Origin: Bacillota bacterium
GTDB lineage: Bacteria; Bacillota; Bacilli; Alicyclobacillales; SLC66
DNA length: 64,000 nucleotides
Direction: 5' to 3'
NCBI GenBank assembly: GCA_021828865.1
Contig: JAJZCW010000008.1
Location: 60,082-124,081 of the forward strand
Both the position numbers and the translations under genes were made by a program. Under the pieces are notes generated by a model. The model was given only the letters and a program-made list of their open reading frames with translations, was not told where the DNA came from and made no database searches. Shown piece by piece: positions 18,497 through 28,162 of the stretch; position 1 is the stretch's first letter; each line of letters opens with the position of its first letter.

Positions 18497-19261
18497 TCAA
18501 GGCACTTTACCGCCATTTATGTTCATCGCTAAAAAATCACCTGTGATGCCGAGTCCCAGTTCTCCACCCCTTCCGATGGTCAGGTAGATTACTCTCATGA
18601 ACTGTAGGATCATCAAAACACCCAAGATTCTATTCAAGTTTCTCAAGCTCTTAATATTTAAGGGGATTGTCAACAAACTAGGAAGTATCCGCCGCCTTCG
18701 TTGAAGTGCGATCGAGGAGACATTAAACATGATATAAAACTCTGGGTCAAATCTTACGCTGGTGATGGTAAACAACTGATGGGAATCCATCATGCCAATG
18801 CCGATCACCATTGTGATCAAGAATTGAACAATGCGCTGAAGGAGGCCATTTTCATGCTCAGTTAATATCTCTTTGATTTTTTGCCATTCAAATAACGGAG
18901 AAGTAATGGTCAACACGATGCCGGAAGCTACCACTGAACCGCTGTTGATAAACGCCTGGTCGCTAAGTAACAAATAGGCAACTAAAGCCATCAACTTTAA
19001 ATATGCTTGTCCTCCTGGCCCCTTAGGCAAATCATGAAGAAATGCGGGCAAGCCTGAGGAAAGTCTCCAGAACAGAGGACCCCGCACAGTAAAACGAAAG
19101 CCGATTTTAGTCACTGTAAAAGCACCCAAGTCTACATAACCAAGAATGAGCAGGAAGGCAATCAGAATGGAAAGTTCACGATTAAGCCATCCCTGTTCAC
19201 GATGCTCCTGACTACCTTGCAGCTTTGTTGTTCTCCGTCTCTGGATATTTTTTTTCTTCAT
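18497..19261 (-). CDS. Polytopic membrane protein, function unknown
   Basis: About 254 residues with a basic N-terminus and roughly five hydrophobic segments: ELSILIAFLLILGYVDLGAF, YLKLMALVAYLLL, SVVASGIVLTITSPLF, IVQFLITMVIGIGMM and ILGVLMILQFMRVIYL. No family recognised. Last gene of a three-gene set, each encoding a small membrane protein. The start is uncertain: ATG 19261 would overlap the previous gene by 50 bp and has a weak ribosome site. It ends just beyond the -35 of the rhodanese promoter. Confidence 0.6.
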   Translation of the reverse strand: MKKKNIQRRRTTKLQGSQEHREQGWLNRELSILIAFLLILGYVDLGAFTVTKIGFRFTVRGPLFWRLSSGLPAFLHDLPKGPGGQAYLKLMALVAYLLLSDQAFINSGSVVASGIVLTITSPLFEWQKIKEILTEHENGLLQRIVQFLITMVIGIGMMDSHQLFTITSVRFDPEFYIMFNVSSIALQRRRRILPSLLTIPLNIKSLRNLNRILGVLMILQFMRVIYLTIGRGGELGLGITGDFLAMNINGGKVP

Positions 19262-19484
19262 CTTCAATCGTCCAGATCCATCCAGGTAATAGATTCCACA
19301 ATGCAAAAGCAGCAAGGATTAATATACCAGCTGCAGATACGACTCCCGCTGAATCTCTCACCGCGCGGATAAAGGGGGACTCTGTGGGAATTAATTGATT
19401 ATCAGGTATCGACTTCGATTGAACAAGGTGCTCATTCTCAACTCCCGTTGACTTTTTCCTGTGGATAGGTCTTTTTCTTTTCAT
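19212..19484 (-). CDS. Small single-pass membrane protein, unknown
   Basis: A 90-residue protein: a very basic N-terminus (MKRKRPIHRKK), a polar linker, and one transmembrane segment SAAGILILAAFALWNLLPGW followed by an acidic tail. ATG 19484 follows GGGAG by about nine bases, and this start was chosen over one 16 codons upstream that overlaps the preceding micro-ORF. No homologue recognised. It is in the same unit as the membrane protein that overlaps its 3' end. Confidence 0.6.
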   Translation of the reverse strand: MKRKRPIHRKKSTGVENEHLVQSKSIPDNQLIPTESPFIRAVRDSAGVVSAAGILILAAFALWNLLPGWIWTIEDEEKKYPETENNKAAR

Positions 19485-19503
19485 CAATTGCCACTCCCAT
19501 TCG

Positions 19504-19602
19504 CTATACGGGGAGAAAGAAGAAAAACACAAACAGGGCGAGGCCAGTGATAAATAAAATCACATCGTGAATCAGTTCTGACTTTGTCAGTGACTTTTCC
19601 AT
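19504..19602 (-). CDS. 32-residue membrane micropeptide
   Basis: ATG 19602 to TAG 19504. A clear ribosome site CAGGAGTG lies eight bases ahead. The product has a charged start (MEKSLTKSE) and one hydrophobic helix DVILFITGLALFVFFFF. It heads a run of three membrane-protein genes on the minus strand. Function unknown. The good ribosome site and position support translation. Confidence 0.5.
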   Translation of the reverse strand: MEKSLTKSELIHDVILFITGLALFVFFFFLPV

Positions 19603-19617
19603 GGCAGGCACTCCTGA

Positions 19618-19645
19618 AAATAAAAGGCATACCATAACGTATGCC
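19618..19645 (-). terminator. Terminator after the SCP2 gene
   Basis: Stem GGCATAC (19626-19632) with GTATGCC (19639-19645), then TTTTATTTT on the minus strand. A second 7-bp hairpin GAGGGTC/GACCCTC (19656-19684) lies between it and the SCP2 stop codon. Confidence 0.75.
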
Positions 19646-19693
19646 AAAGTAACTTGAGGGTCTATGGCACTTGCCTTGACCCTCTTGTGATAT

Positions 19694-20125
19694 TTATTTA
19701 CTAATCAAATCGCCGCGGCCACGCTCTTCCAGATAACGCGGATATTTTTCATATGAAGGAGCAATTGCGGGAAGTAATTTGAGTGTTTTGGGAATCGGCC
19801 CTTTTGCCACGATCTGCCTGCGAGACAGCGCCGCCAGAAGATTGACCTTACCCATCCAGAATTGATGGGCTATATCACCTTTCATCGTCATGTAAACCTC
19901 TGGATTAATATCTGTTGGCCCAAGTATGACTTGAAAATAACCGCCCTCCGGATCTGTTCCTGATGCGTCAACGGTGATTTTAGCGTTGGGATCTGAATAC
20001 TCCCACTGAATGACGATTTTTGACGCTGCTATTTCCCGCCCGATGGCTTCATCGAACTTGAGCTGATTGAAAAAACCGCCAAGGATATCGTAAAGTTCTT
20101 CTTCGTTTTGAAACACCGCCATCAT
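19694..20125 (-). CDS. SCP2 sterol-binding-domain protein
   Basis: A 143-residue single SCP2-fold protein: YFQVILGPTDINPEVYMTMKGDIAHQFW split by the family's variable loops, then KVNLLAALSRRQIVAKGP. Bacterial SCP2 proteins bind lipids or acyl chains. The ATG at 20125 follows GAGGTG by six bases. It is downstream of an Fe-alcohol dehydrogenase and an aldehyde dehydrogenase in one minus-strand unit, which hints at carriage of a hydrophobic alcohol or aldehyde. That is only inference. Confidence 0.8.
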   Translation of the reverse strand: MMAVFQNEEELYDILGGFFNQLKFDEAIGREIAASKIVIQWEYSDPNAKITVDASGTDPEGGYFQVILGPTDINPEVYMTMKGDIAHQFWMGKVNLLAALSRRQIVAKGPIPKTLKLLPAIAPSYEKYPRYLEERGRGDLISK

Positions 20126-20159
20126 GGTCCCCACCTCATCTTTTATTCGAGAAAACTGG

Positions 20160-21323
20160 TTAGTAAATTTCCTCTAGGATCGCCATTAGTGACTCACTCG
20201 TGAGTTCTTTCGGATTGTAAATGGTGCTCCCATCCTCTAGTGCACGATCGATTATCTCCGCAAACTGATCTTTTCGAACTCCCACATCCTGAAGTTTTGT
20301 GGGCAAACCCGTCAATTCATGGAGGAGAGCCTGGATCTCGGTGAGATGAAAAAGCAATGCTTTCGCTGCCTCACTGTCGTCACCCGCTCCGTTAAGAGAG
20401 ACAGCGCGTGCCAAGTGAGCAAGTCGATCTTCAATTGCATCGAAATTATAGCGTAGCATCGCGACAAGCACGATGCTGTTGGCAACACCATGAGGAACCT
20501 TTGCCACGCCACCAAGCGCATGCGCGAGACTATGCACGCCTCCCACCATGCTGTTGGCAAACGCAACACCTGCGATGGTACTGGCGAGTTGCAATTTAGC
20601 CCTTGCGTCATGATCAAATTCAGGACTTGTCCCCGAGACGATTTCAGATAAGATCAACTGGATTGCTTGTACGGCATACATATCGCTCATCGGATTGTGC
20701 TCCAGACAAGTGTAGGATTCGATCGCATGAGTGAGCGCATCCATGACAGTGGCCGCAGCAATTTTCGGTGGAAGCGTATACGTGATTTCTGGATCCAGCA
20801 ATGCCAACTCCGGGGTGATGAAACGTTCGACAAAACTGAGTTTGCGCATCTCTTCATGGTCAGCGATGACCGCAATCGGCGTTACCTCCGATCCGGTACC
20901 AATCGTGGTAGGAATGACGACAAGAGGATAAAGCGGTTCTGTCAGAAGTTGATAGCCTTGATAGTCTTTCAATTCTCCACCGTGATTGAGTAAAATATTC
21001 GCCGCTTTTGCCGTATCAATGACGCTCCCGCCACCTACCGCGACAAGCATATTAGCCCCGCAGTTCCTTCCTAGCTCCGCCACATGGCTTACTACCTGAA
21101 GATCGCTGTCCTGCGGTACTTCAGTATACACAATCCCCACCTTTACCCCTGCTACTGCAAGGGTTCTGATTAGTTTTTCCGGCACATCAAGGGATGCCAT
21201 CACCTGATCTGAAATGACGATGGCTCTTCGGCCCGCATATGTGCTGAATTCATTTTCCCCAGACGTCAAGAGACCGGGCGATTGCACGATTTTGGTTGGT
21301 GCGTGAAATTGCATGAAATCCAT
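20160..21323 (-). CDS. Iron-containing alcohol dehydrogenase
   Basis: A 387-residue group III dehydrogenase oxidising a primary alcohol or diol with NAD(P). The nucleotide site is GGGSVIDTAKA near 96. Iron ligands are in the conserved blocks DALTHAIESYTCLEHNP, VHSLAHALGG and VPHGVANS. ATG 21323 comes after TAGGAGG. The aldehyde dehydrogenase immediately upstream (30 bp) would oxidise the product to the acid, so the pair forms an alcohol-to-acid route. Confidence 0.9.
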   Translation of the reverse strand: MDFMQFHAPTKIVQSPGLLTSGENEFSTYAGRRAIVISDQVMASLDVPEKLIRTLAVAGVKVGIVYTEVPQDSDLQVVSHVAELGRNCGANMLVAVGGGSVIDTAKAANILLNHGGELKDYQGYQLLTEPLYPLVVIPTTIGTGSEVTPIAVIADHEEMRKLSFVERFITPELALLDPEITYTLPPKIAAATVMDALTHAIESYTCLEHNPMSDMYAVQAIQLILSEIVSGTSPEFDHDARAKLQLASTIAGVAFANSMVGGVHSLAHALGGVAKVPHGVANSIVLVAMLRYNFDAIEDRLAHLARAVSLNGAGDDSEAAKALLFHLTEIQALLHELTGLPTKLQDVGVRKDQFAEIIDRALEDGSTIYNPKELTSESLMAILEEIY

Positions 21324-21353
21324 CAATTCTGCGTCCTCCTATCCACCAAGACG

Positions 21354-22829
21354 TTAATCGTACAGATACAAAATCTCGTCTTCCAGTTCCACATACACGT
21401 TTTTTACTTGCGTATAGTCAGCTAGTGCCTCGAGACCCAATTCCCGACCATACCCCGACATTTTGTATCCGCCAAAAGGAGCCTCCACGCGTAGTAAGTT
21501 GTAATTGTTGATCCAGATGGTCCCGAGTTTGAGACGCCTTGCCACGCGCAATCCTCTCTTAATATCTTTTGTCCATATGCCTCCAGCAAGCCCGTATTTC
21601 GAATCATTGGCAAACCGAATGGCCTCTTCTTCATCAGCAAATGGAATCACGACGACAACAGGGCCAAAAATTTCCTCCTGGCACACTTCGCAATCGTTAG
21701 TGAGATCGACAAACACGGTGGGCTCAAAGAAATACCCCTTATCATATTCCTCCCCCTGCGGTCTGTTTCCCCCGCAAAGGAGACGACCTCCTTGCTCCAA
21801 TCCGATCTTCACAAAGTATTCCACTTTATCCAGTTGCGTTTTTGAGATCAAGCTTCCCACGCGCGTATTCCAATCGAGCGGATGTCCCATCTGCAACTGC
21901 TTGACACGCGGAATAAAACGTTCGATAAATTCATCAAAAATAGAATCTTGCACAAATATCCTCGTACCTGCAATGCACACCTCTCCCTGATTCATAAACG
22001 CGCCAGTCATGACGCCGTTGATCGCTTGGTCGAGGTCGCCATCTGCAAAAAGCAAATTCGGCCCCTTACCGCCAAGTTCTAACGTCAATCGCTTGAGCGA
22101 TGCGGCACTCCCCTGAACAATCGAGCGGGCCGTATTGGTGGAACCGGTAAACGACAATTTATCCACATCTGCATGTTCACTGAGCGCTTTGCCCACCTCT
22201 GCCGATCCGGTGACCACGTTGAACACGCCCTCTGGGACGTCTACCTCCTCTGCAATTTTCGCTAGTTCCAGCGCAGTGAGAGGCGTAAATTCCGAAGGTT
22301 TTAAGACAACGGTATTGCCCGCAGCTAGCGCAGGCGCCACTTTGAAGGAAGCAAGCAGCAAAGGGAAATTAAACGGAACGATCATCCCGATTACACCGAT
22401 CGGTTCTCGAAGTGTAAAATCCAGCGCCTGTTGCGCAAGCGGCACCTGTCTGCCAGCGATGTGCGCGGCTAAATCCGCGTAATATTCAAAACAATCTGCT
22501 GCCATGTGGATGTCAATGAGCGAGGTTTCGAGAATGGGTTTGCCGGACGTGAGCGACTCCAAAGCTGCCAATTCATCCACTTGCTCATGCAAAATGCGCC
22601 CCATCTCGCGCAGTAGTTTGCCGCGGGTAGGCGCATTCATGTGACTTGACCATTCTTCTTTTAAAAAAGCTGTTTTTGCCGCCATCACCGCCAGGTCCAC
22701 ATCGGACCTGCCCATTTCAGGCACCGTTGCCACCAGGTCCTGATCTGCAGGACAGCGTATTTCACGAATGTTACCGCTTTCAGATTGTATCCATTTCCCA
22801 TCGATATACGCAGCGTAGGATTGCACCAT
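21354..22829 (-). CDS. NAD-dependent aldehyde dehydrogenase
   Basis: About 491 residues of the betaine-aldehyde-dehydrogenase-like class. The catalytic Glu is in LELGGKGPNL, the catalytic Cys in NQGEVCIAGTR, and the EIFGPVVVVIPF block is intact. The ribosome site GGGAGG is just before ATG 22829 and GTG 22826; either is plausible, and an upstream in-frame start at 22862 would put the site inside the gene. Operon with the iron alcohol dehydrogenase and the SCP2 gene. Confidence 0.9.
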   Translation of the reverse strand: MVQSYAAYIDGKWIQSESGNIREIRCPADQDLVATVPEMGRSDVDLAVMAAKTAFLKEEWSSHMNAPTRGKLLREMGRILHEQVDELAALESLTSGKPILETSLIDIHMAADCFEYYADLAAHIAGRQVPLAQQALDFTLREPIGVIGMIVPFNFPLLLASFKVAPALAAGNTVVLKPSEFTPLTALELAKIAEEVDVPEGVFNVVTGSAEVGKALSEHADVDKLSFTGSTNTARSIVQGSAASLKRLTLELGGKGPNLLFADGDLDQAINGVMTGAFMNQGEVCIAGTRIFVQDSIFDEFIERFIPRVKQLQMGHPLDWNTRVGSLISKTQLDKVEYFVKIGLEQGGRLLCGGNRPQGEEYDKGYFFEPTVFVDLTNDCEVCQEEIFGPVVVVIPFADEEEAIRFANDSKYGLAGGIWTKDIKRGLRVARRLKLGTIWINNYNLLRVEAPFGGYKMSGYGRELGLEALADYTQVKNVYVELEDEILYLYD

Positions 22830-22907
22830 CATGCCTCCCGCTTTTTTATACTGAGCAGTCATTCATTATCGCCAACATAGCATGGCATAATGGAAACTGT
22901 CAAGTGA

Positions 22908-24176
22908 TTAAGCGCGGTAGACAGGCACGCCAGCCTTCATCACTCCTGCGACATGGGAAACGCCAAAGCGAGTGAGCACATAAGCAGGATTAGGCGCATG
23001 AAACCAGACCAAATCAGCTGGCCGTCCTTTTGCAATCACTCCTGCTAGGTCTCCGCGGGAAACAGCATTCGCGCTGTTGCGGGTGGCTGCCATAAACACT
23101 TCTTCCGGTGACATTTTGAGCGTAAGCAGTGCAAGACTCATCGTGAGCGCAAAATTTTCTGATGGCGCAGATCCGGGATTGTAATCGCTCGCGATCGCCA
23201 CCGCAAGATTGGCTTCATCTATCATAAATCTCGCCCGAGCGGCTGGCTTTTGCAGATAAAATGAAGTCGCAGGCAAGCAAACCGCCACAACGCCACGAGA
23301 TGCCATTTGCAGCAGTCCTTCATCGCTTGCTGCAAGCAAATGGTCGGCAGATACCGCTCCCAACTCCGCCGCCAGTTCTGCACCACCAAGCGACTCCATT
23401 TCGTCTGCATGGAGTTTTAATCCGTATCCAAGCGCTTTGGCAGCCGTTAATATTCGCCTGCCTTCTTCAATCGTGAAGACCCCTTTTTCCACGAACACAT
23501 CCGCAAATCCTGCGCCCGCCTCTTTCAGAACAGGCAGCCATTCGATGCAGGAATTGACATAGTCATCCCGTGTGATGCCTTCCTCTTTTGGAAACGCGTG
23601 CGCAGGGAGCGCCGTCAATACAAGGTCAATCGGTTGCGCTTGGGAAAGCGCGCTTGCCACCTCAATTTGCTTTTTTTCCGTTGCGAGTTCCAACCCATAC
23701 CCGGATTTAGCTTCTACGGTGGTCACGCCACATGCCAGCATGCGGGCAAGACTTGCTTTTGCATGTTGAAATAATTCGTCAAAGCTCGCTTCTCGGGTGT
23801 CTTTCACCGTTCGCAGGATCCCCCCACCCGCTTGCAGGATATCGAGATAGGAGGCACCAGCAAGACGCATTGGCAGTTCATGCTCCCTTGACCCGCCATA
23901 TACAAGGTGGGTGTGGGGATCGACGAACCCCGGGCAGGCAAATCCACCCTCTGCATCGATCCACTTAGTTTGCTCATCCGCCATCTCCACCACTTGCTTG
24001 CGAGGTCCAGCCGCCAAAATTCGACCCTCGTCATCGATGGCGATGGCCGCGTTTTCGATCGCGCCGACCTCGCGCATCGCTTCCCTACCCTGCCTGGCAG
24101 AAGCGGAATTCCCTTCCGCTTCATCTGCCATCGTCCACAGGAGTCCTATGTGATCGAGAATCGACTTCACTGCCAT
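22908..24176 (-). CDS. hutI: Imidazolonepropionase
   Basis: Third step of histidine degradation: hydrolyses imidazolone-5-propionate to N-formimino-L-glutamate. 422 residues of the amidohydrolase superfamily. The metal motif DPHTHLVYGG, the substrate region REHELPMRLAGASYLDIL and LHADEMESLGGAELAAELG are HutI marks. ATG 24176 is nine bases after AAGGGG. The frame is open for 85 codons further upstream, but that part has no family similarity. It follows hutU by 28 bp. Confidence 0.94.
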   Translation of the reverse strand: MAVKSILDHIGLLWTMADEAEGNSASARQGREAMREVGAIENAAIAIDDEGRILAAGPRKQVVEMADEQTKWIDAEGGFACPGFVDPHTHLVYGGSREHELPMRLAGASYLDILQAGGGILRTVKDTREASFDELFQHAKASLARMLACGVTTVEAKSGYGLELATEKKQIEVASALSQAQPIDLVLTALPAHAFPKEEGITRDDYVNSCIEWLPVLKEAGAGFADVFVEKGVFTIEEGRRILTAAKALGYGLKLHADEMESLGGAELAAELGAVSADHLLAASDEGLLQMASRGVVAVCLPATSFYLQKPAARARFMIDEANLAVAIASDYNPGSAPSENFALTMSLALLTLKMSPEEVFMAATRNSANAVSRGDLAGVIAKGRPADLVWFHAPNPAYVLTRFGVSHVAGVMKAGVPVYRA

Positions 24177-24204
24177 ATTGAAGTAACCCCTTTTTTCTAA
24201 AAGA

Positions 24205-25866
24205 TTATTCCCACATAGGGATGCGAACCCCGCGTTCTTTTGCGACTCGTTCTGCTGTTTCGTAACCCGCATCCACGTGACGGATAACGCCCATGCCCGG
24301 GTCCGTAGTGAGCACCCTGCTAAGTTTACGCTCCGCGCGTTCTGTCCCGTCCGCCACCACGACCATTCCGGCGTGAATCGCGTACCCCATTCCAACGCCG
24401 CCACCGTGATGAACAGAAATCCAGGATCCACCTGCTGCCGTATTAATTAGTGCATTCAAGATCGGCCAGTCTGCCACCGCATCGCTGCCGTCCCTCATGC
24501 TTTCCGTTTCGCGGTTGGGCGATGCGACAGAACCTGCATCTAAATGGTCACGTCCAATCACAATCGGGCCTTTGAGTTCTCCTTTTCGCACCAGTTCATT
24601 CATGGCGAGTCCGAATTTCACACGTTCACCGTAACCCAGCCAGCAGATACGGGCAGGTAGCCCTTGAAAATGCACCATCTTTTGCGCTTTTTCTATCCAA
24701 TTGCGAAGGTGCTCGTTTTCAGGGAAAAGTTCCAAAACGAGCCGATCCGTGCGGTAAATATCTTCCGGATCGCCGGAGAGCGCTGCCCAGCGAAATGGTC
24801 CTTTTCCTTCACAGAAGAGCTCGCGGATGTATGCCGGAACAAACCCTGGGAACGCAAAGGCATCCTTCACGCCTCCATCAAACGCCACCTGGCGGATGTT
24901 ATTGCCATAGTCAAATACCACTGCACCACGCCGCTTCATTTCTAACATCATTTGCACATGCTCGACCATACTTGCTTTCGAGCGAGCCAGGTATTCATCG
25001 GGTGCCGATTGCCTAAGCGCTGCCCCCTCTTCCATCGTCAATCCCTGTGGCAGGTAGCCGTAGAGAGGATCGTGAGCCGAAGTCTGGTCTGTCACAAAAT
25101 CCGGTACCAGATCACGCGCCAAAAGTTCCCGGTAGACATCCACCGCATTCATGTGTACGCCGACTGACAACGGTTGGCGATTATCCACCGCCTCTTTCAC
25201 CATTGCCAAGGCCTCGTCAAGGTTGTTAGCCTTGCGGTCAAGGTAACCTGTTTCGAGCCTTCTTTCAATACGATGCGCATCTACTTCCGCGATCAGCGCC
25301 ACCCCACCGTTCATTGTAATGGAAAGCGGTTGAGCACCACCCATTCCCCCAAGTCCCGCTGTCAGCGTCCAGGTTCCGGCCATGGTTCCCCCTGTGTGCT
25401 GGCGAGCTGCTTCCGCAAAAGTCTCATAAGTACCTTGCAAAATACCCTGGCTACCTATATAAATCCAACTGCCTGCCGTCATTTGCCCGAACATCATCAG
25501 GCCTTTTTTATCAAGCTCATCAAAGTGCTCCCATGTTGCCCACTTTGGAACCAGCATCGAATTGGATAAAAGCACTCTTGGCGCATCTTCATGTGTCTTG
25601 AAAATGCCTACCGGTTTGCCCGACTGAATCAGCAGAGTTTCGTCGTTTTCGAGACTGCGCAGCGCTCTCACAATATGATCAAACGCCTCCCAGTTCCGTG
25701 CTGCTTTGCCGCGACCGCCATACACCACCAAGTCTTCCGGTCGTTCCCCCACTTCCGGGTCTAAATTGTTGTGAAGCATTCGAAGCGCCGCTTCCTGTTC
25801 CCAACCTTTGCATGTCATTTCCGATCCGCGTGGGGCACGAAGCGGCCCACGTGTAATGTCGCTCAT
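24205..25866 (-). CDS. hutU: Urocanate hydratase
   Basis: Second step of histidine degradation, converting urocanate to imidazolone propionate with tightly bound NAD+. 553 residues. Marks: [31 protein letters not shown] (the NAD site), [11 protein letters not shown] with the active Cys, and [18 protein letters not shown]. The start at 25866 is nine bases from GAGAGG. An ATG nine bases further up touches that site. First gene of the hutU-hutI unit and divergent from the RpiR regulator gene. Confidence 0.96.
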   Translation of the reverse strand: MSDITRGPLRAPRGSEMTCKGWEQEAALRMLHNNLDPEVGERPEDLVVYGGRGKAARNWEAFDHIVRALRSLENDETLLIQSGKPVGIFKTHEDAPRVLLSNSMLVPKWATWEHFDELDKKGLMMFGQMTAGSWIYIGSQGILQGTYETFAEAARQHTGGTMAGTWTLTAGLGGMGGAQPLSITMNGGVALIAEVDAHRIERRLETGYLDRKANNLDEALAMVKEAVDNRQPLSVGVHMNAVDVYRELLARDLVPDFVTDQTSAHDPLYGYLPQGLTMEEGAALRQSAPDEYLARSKASMVEHVQMMLEMKRRGAVVFDYGNNIRQVAFDGGVKDAFAFPGFVPAYIRELFCEGKGPFRWAALSGDPEDIYRTDRLVLELFPENEHLRNWIEKAQKMVHFQGLPARICWLGYGERVKFGLAMNELVRKGELKGPIVIGRDHLDAGSVASPNRETESMRDGSDAVADWPILNALINTAAGGSWISVHHGGGVGMGYAIHAGMVVVADGTERAERKLSRVLTTDPGMGVIRHVDAGYETAERVAKERGVRIPMWE

Positions 25867-25919
25867 CGAGATCATCCTCTCTTTCCTCTTGAACTATCGT
25901 AGCACAACCTAATTTGTCT

Positions 25920-25981
25920 TGCAATTGCGTCAATTGAATAGTAACATTTATATATCATTGAATCATGAATTAAATGATTCA
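25920..25981. promoter_or_regulatory. Divergent hut control region with inverted repeats
   Basis: Between hutU and the RpiR gene lie a perfect inverted repeat TGAATCAT-N7-ATGATTCA (25959-25981) and two CAATTG boxes (25922-25927 and 25931-25936), the first inside TTGCAATTGCG. A third CAATTG is at 25989-25994. The long repeat is a good candidate operator for the RpiR protein. The TGCAATTGC element is shared with the hutH leader. Confidence 0.5.
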
Positions 25982-26006
25982 TCAACTACAATTGGAGCAT
26001 TTTACG

Positions 26007-26864
26007 ATGAATGATGAGAATTCAGCTCGACAGACGCTTGAGTCTTGGTGGGATCTTGGTCGCACCAGTTCGGATGCGAACAAACTGATCGTCAAATTTT
26101 TAGAAAAAAATTATCGCCACGCTGCATTCATGAGTGCTGCCGATCTCGCCCAGCAGATTGGAGTCAGTCAGTCATCCATCACCCGCTTTGCGATCATGCT
26201 CGGCTTTTCGGGTTTCAGTGAATGGAGCAGAGAGATGCAGGCGGTCATCCGACTCGAACTATCGGCCACGGAGCGATTATGGTATGCAGAACACCCAAGT
26301 GATGACAGCGGAGATCGCGTCTTACAAAGTGAACAGGATAACCTCGCGAGACTCGTTAATATCGTCAGCTCCGATCGTTTTCAGGCGTTTGCAAAAGAAC
26401 TGGCTTTTGCAAGGCGCATTGTCTTTGTCAGCGCCCGCGCGTCTGCCACCTTATTGCCTTATGCGCATTACTTTTTGGGCAAGGTTCGGCCAAATGTCGA
26501 AATGGCCAGCATCGGTGATCCTCTGTGGGATCAGCTATCCATTGAAGATCCTTCCGAGGTGCTGGTGGTCGTTATTGCTTTTCCCAGATACCCTAGAGTA
26601 CTCGTGGAATGGATTTCACAAATGCAGGCAAAAGGCTTTCACATGGCTGCGATCACAGACAGGTTGACCTCTCCCGTCATTCCACTGACTAATTTATCGC
26701 TGATCGTACCTGTCACTTCGGTATCGCTATTTGATTCCTATGCCGCGCCACTCATTGTGTTGAACCTGCTCGTCAGGCAGGTGGCCGCGCTGATTCCCAA
26801 TATTAGCGAGAAACGCCTTGAACAATTGGAGGCATGGGATCAGTTGCAAAATGTCTATGTTTAG
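26007..26864 (+). CDS. RpiR/MurR-family transcriptional regulator
   Basis: A 285-residue regulator with an N-terminal HTH (LAQQIGVSQSSITRFAIMLGFSGFSE split across the HTH_6 helices, about 48-75) and a C-terminal SIS domain that would bind a phosphorylated or acidic ligand (FAKELAFARRIVFVSARASA, VLVVVIAFPRYPR). It faces hutU and leads an M20 hydrolase, a deiminase and a permease, so it is likely the local regulator of histidine use. The ATG at 26007 follows GGAG. An upstream ATG at 25974 lies inside the inverted repeat and has no ribosome site. Confidence 0.88.
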   Translation: MNDENSARQTLESWWDLGRTSSDANKLIVKFLEKNYRHAAFMSAADLAQQIGVSQSSITRFAIMLGFSGFSEWSREMQAVIRLELSATERLWYAEHPSDDSGDRVLQSEQDNLARLVNIVSSDRFQAFAKELAFARRIVFVSARASATLLPYAHYFLGKVRPNVEMASIGDPLWDQLSIEDPSEVLVVVIAFPRYPRVLVEWISQMQAKGFHMAAITDRLTSPVIPLTNLSLIVPVTSVSLFDSYAAPLIVLNLLVRQVAALIPNISEKRLEQLEAWDQLQNVYV

Positions 26865-26878
26865 GAGGATCTCTCAGA

Positions 26879-28147
26879 TTGGAAAATTCAGCAAAAGCCT
26901 CGTTTTCAGGTGATCGATTTTGGGCCAACTTTCTCACTTTTTCTAAAATCGGCGCACTATCCCAAGGTGGCGTGGAGCGCCCGTTTGGCAGCGCGGAAGA
27001 CTTGGAGGCAAGGAAGTATTTACGAGACACTTGCCAGACAATAGGGCTTGACTTCCAGGTGGACGCGATCGGCAACCTGTGGGCCGTGATGCCAGGAAGT
27101 AAAGATCTGCCCATGATCGCAGTGGGATCCCATCACGATTCGGTTCCGCAAGGCGGACGGTTTGACGGAGCGCTTGGCGTGCTCGCCGCGCTTGAAACCT
27201 TGCAAGCATTAAAAGAAGGTGGTTATCAGAACCGCCACCCCCTTGCGCTCGTCTCGTTTACCGCGGAGGAACCAAATCCTTTCAATCTCTCGACAATGGG
27301 CAGTCGAACGGTGGCAGGAAGACTCCGTAAAGACACACTACTTTTAAGTAAAGATTGGAACGGCCGAACACTGCAAGACGCCATTCGGGCTGTCGGCGGC
27401 AATCTGGAACAGGTAGAAGAAGCACGCAAAAATTCAAGCGAACTGGGCGCGTTTCTCGAACTTCATATCGAACAGGGCAAACGCTTGGAACGTGCACAAA
27501 AACCACTTGCTGTTGTCACTGGCATTTGTGGCATTTACCGATTAGAGGTGACGGTGACAGGGGAAGCCAATCACGCAGGCACCACCATGTTAACCGACCG
27601 CCACGATGCATTCCTCGCCGCATCAGAAATTGCGCTTGCATTTGAAAAAATGCTTCTCGACCAACAGCAAGATGAACTGGTCGGCACCATTGGTCGATTC
27701 GAGATTTTTCCTAATGCCGCCAACATCATCCCTGGAAGCGCTCGCTTCATCGTAGAAATCAGGGCCTCATCAGTAAATATCATGCACGAGATGGCTGCCC
27801 TTTTTCAAAAAGAAGCACAAACCATCTCCGCGAGGCGTGGTGTTCAGTTCCAAGCACAAGTTATTCTGGATCAAGCGCCAGAAGCGATGGACCAATTCGT
27901 CATTTCCACACTGGAAGACGTAAGCACCAAGCTAAAAATCCCCTATGATCGCCTTTTCAGTATGGCAGGACACGATGCCACGCATATGGCCAGTTTCACG
28001 AAAGCGGGCATGCTCTTTGTTCCCAGTATCGACGGGAAAAGCCACTGTCAAGATGAAGAAAGTCGGCTAGAAGACATCGTGCTTGCGGGACAAGTGATGA
28101 TCGATTCGATCATCCAATTGGATCAAACAATGGATACCAACTCATAA
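26879..28147 (+). CDS. M20 amidohydrolase (N-carbamoyl amino acid / allantoate hydrolase type)
   Basis: A 422-residue dinuclear-metal hydrolase. Metal ligands are in VGSHHDSVPQGGRFDGALG, TAEEPNPF (general base Glu and ligand), and LHIEQGKRLE, with AGHDATHM near the C-terminus. The usual substrates are N-carbamoyl-L-amino acids, ureidoglycolate precursors or allantoate. Start TTG 26879 is ten bases after AGGAGG and only 14 bp after the regulator gene. Its place between hut genes and a HutF-like deiminase suggests it may hydrolyse N-formyl-L-glutamate here, filling the missing HutG step. This is inference. Confidence 0.85.
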   Translation: MENSAKASFSGDRFWANFLTFSKIGALSQGGVERPFGSAEDLEARKYLRDTCQTIGLDFQVDAIGNLWAVMPGSKDLPMIAVGSHHDSVPQGGRFDGALGVLAALETLQALKEGGYQNRHPLALVSFTAEEPNPFNLSTMGSRTVAGRLRKDTLLLSKDWNGRTLQDAIRAVGGNLEQVEEARKNSSELGAFLELHIEQGKRLERAQKPLAVVTGICGIYRLEVTVTGEANHAGTTMLTDRHDAFLAASEIALAFEKMLLDQQQDELVGTIGRFEIFPNAANIIPGSARFIVEIRASSVNIMHEMAALFQKEAQTISARRGVQFQAQVILDQAPEAMDQFVISTLEDVSTKLKIPYDRLFSMAGHDATHMASFTKAGMLFVPSIDGKSHCQDEESRLEDIVLAGQVMIDSIIQLDQTMDTNS

Positions 28148-28162
28148 GAAAGAAGAGTGCAC

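Noticed and set aside
24177..24431. 85-codon N-terminal extension of hutI
   Set aside because: It has no similarity to imidazolonepropionase, overlaps the end of hutU, and the good ribosome site is at 24176.
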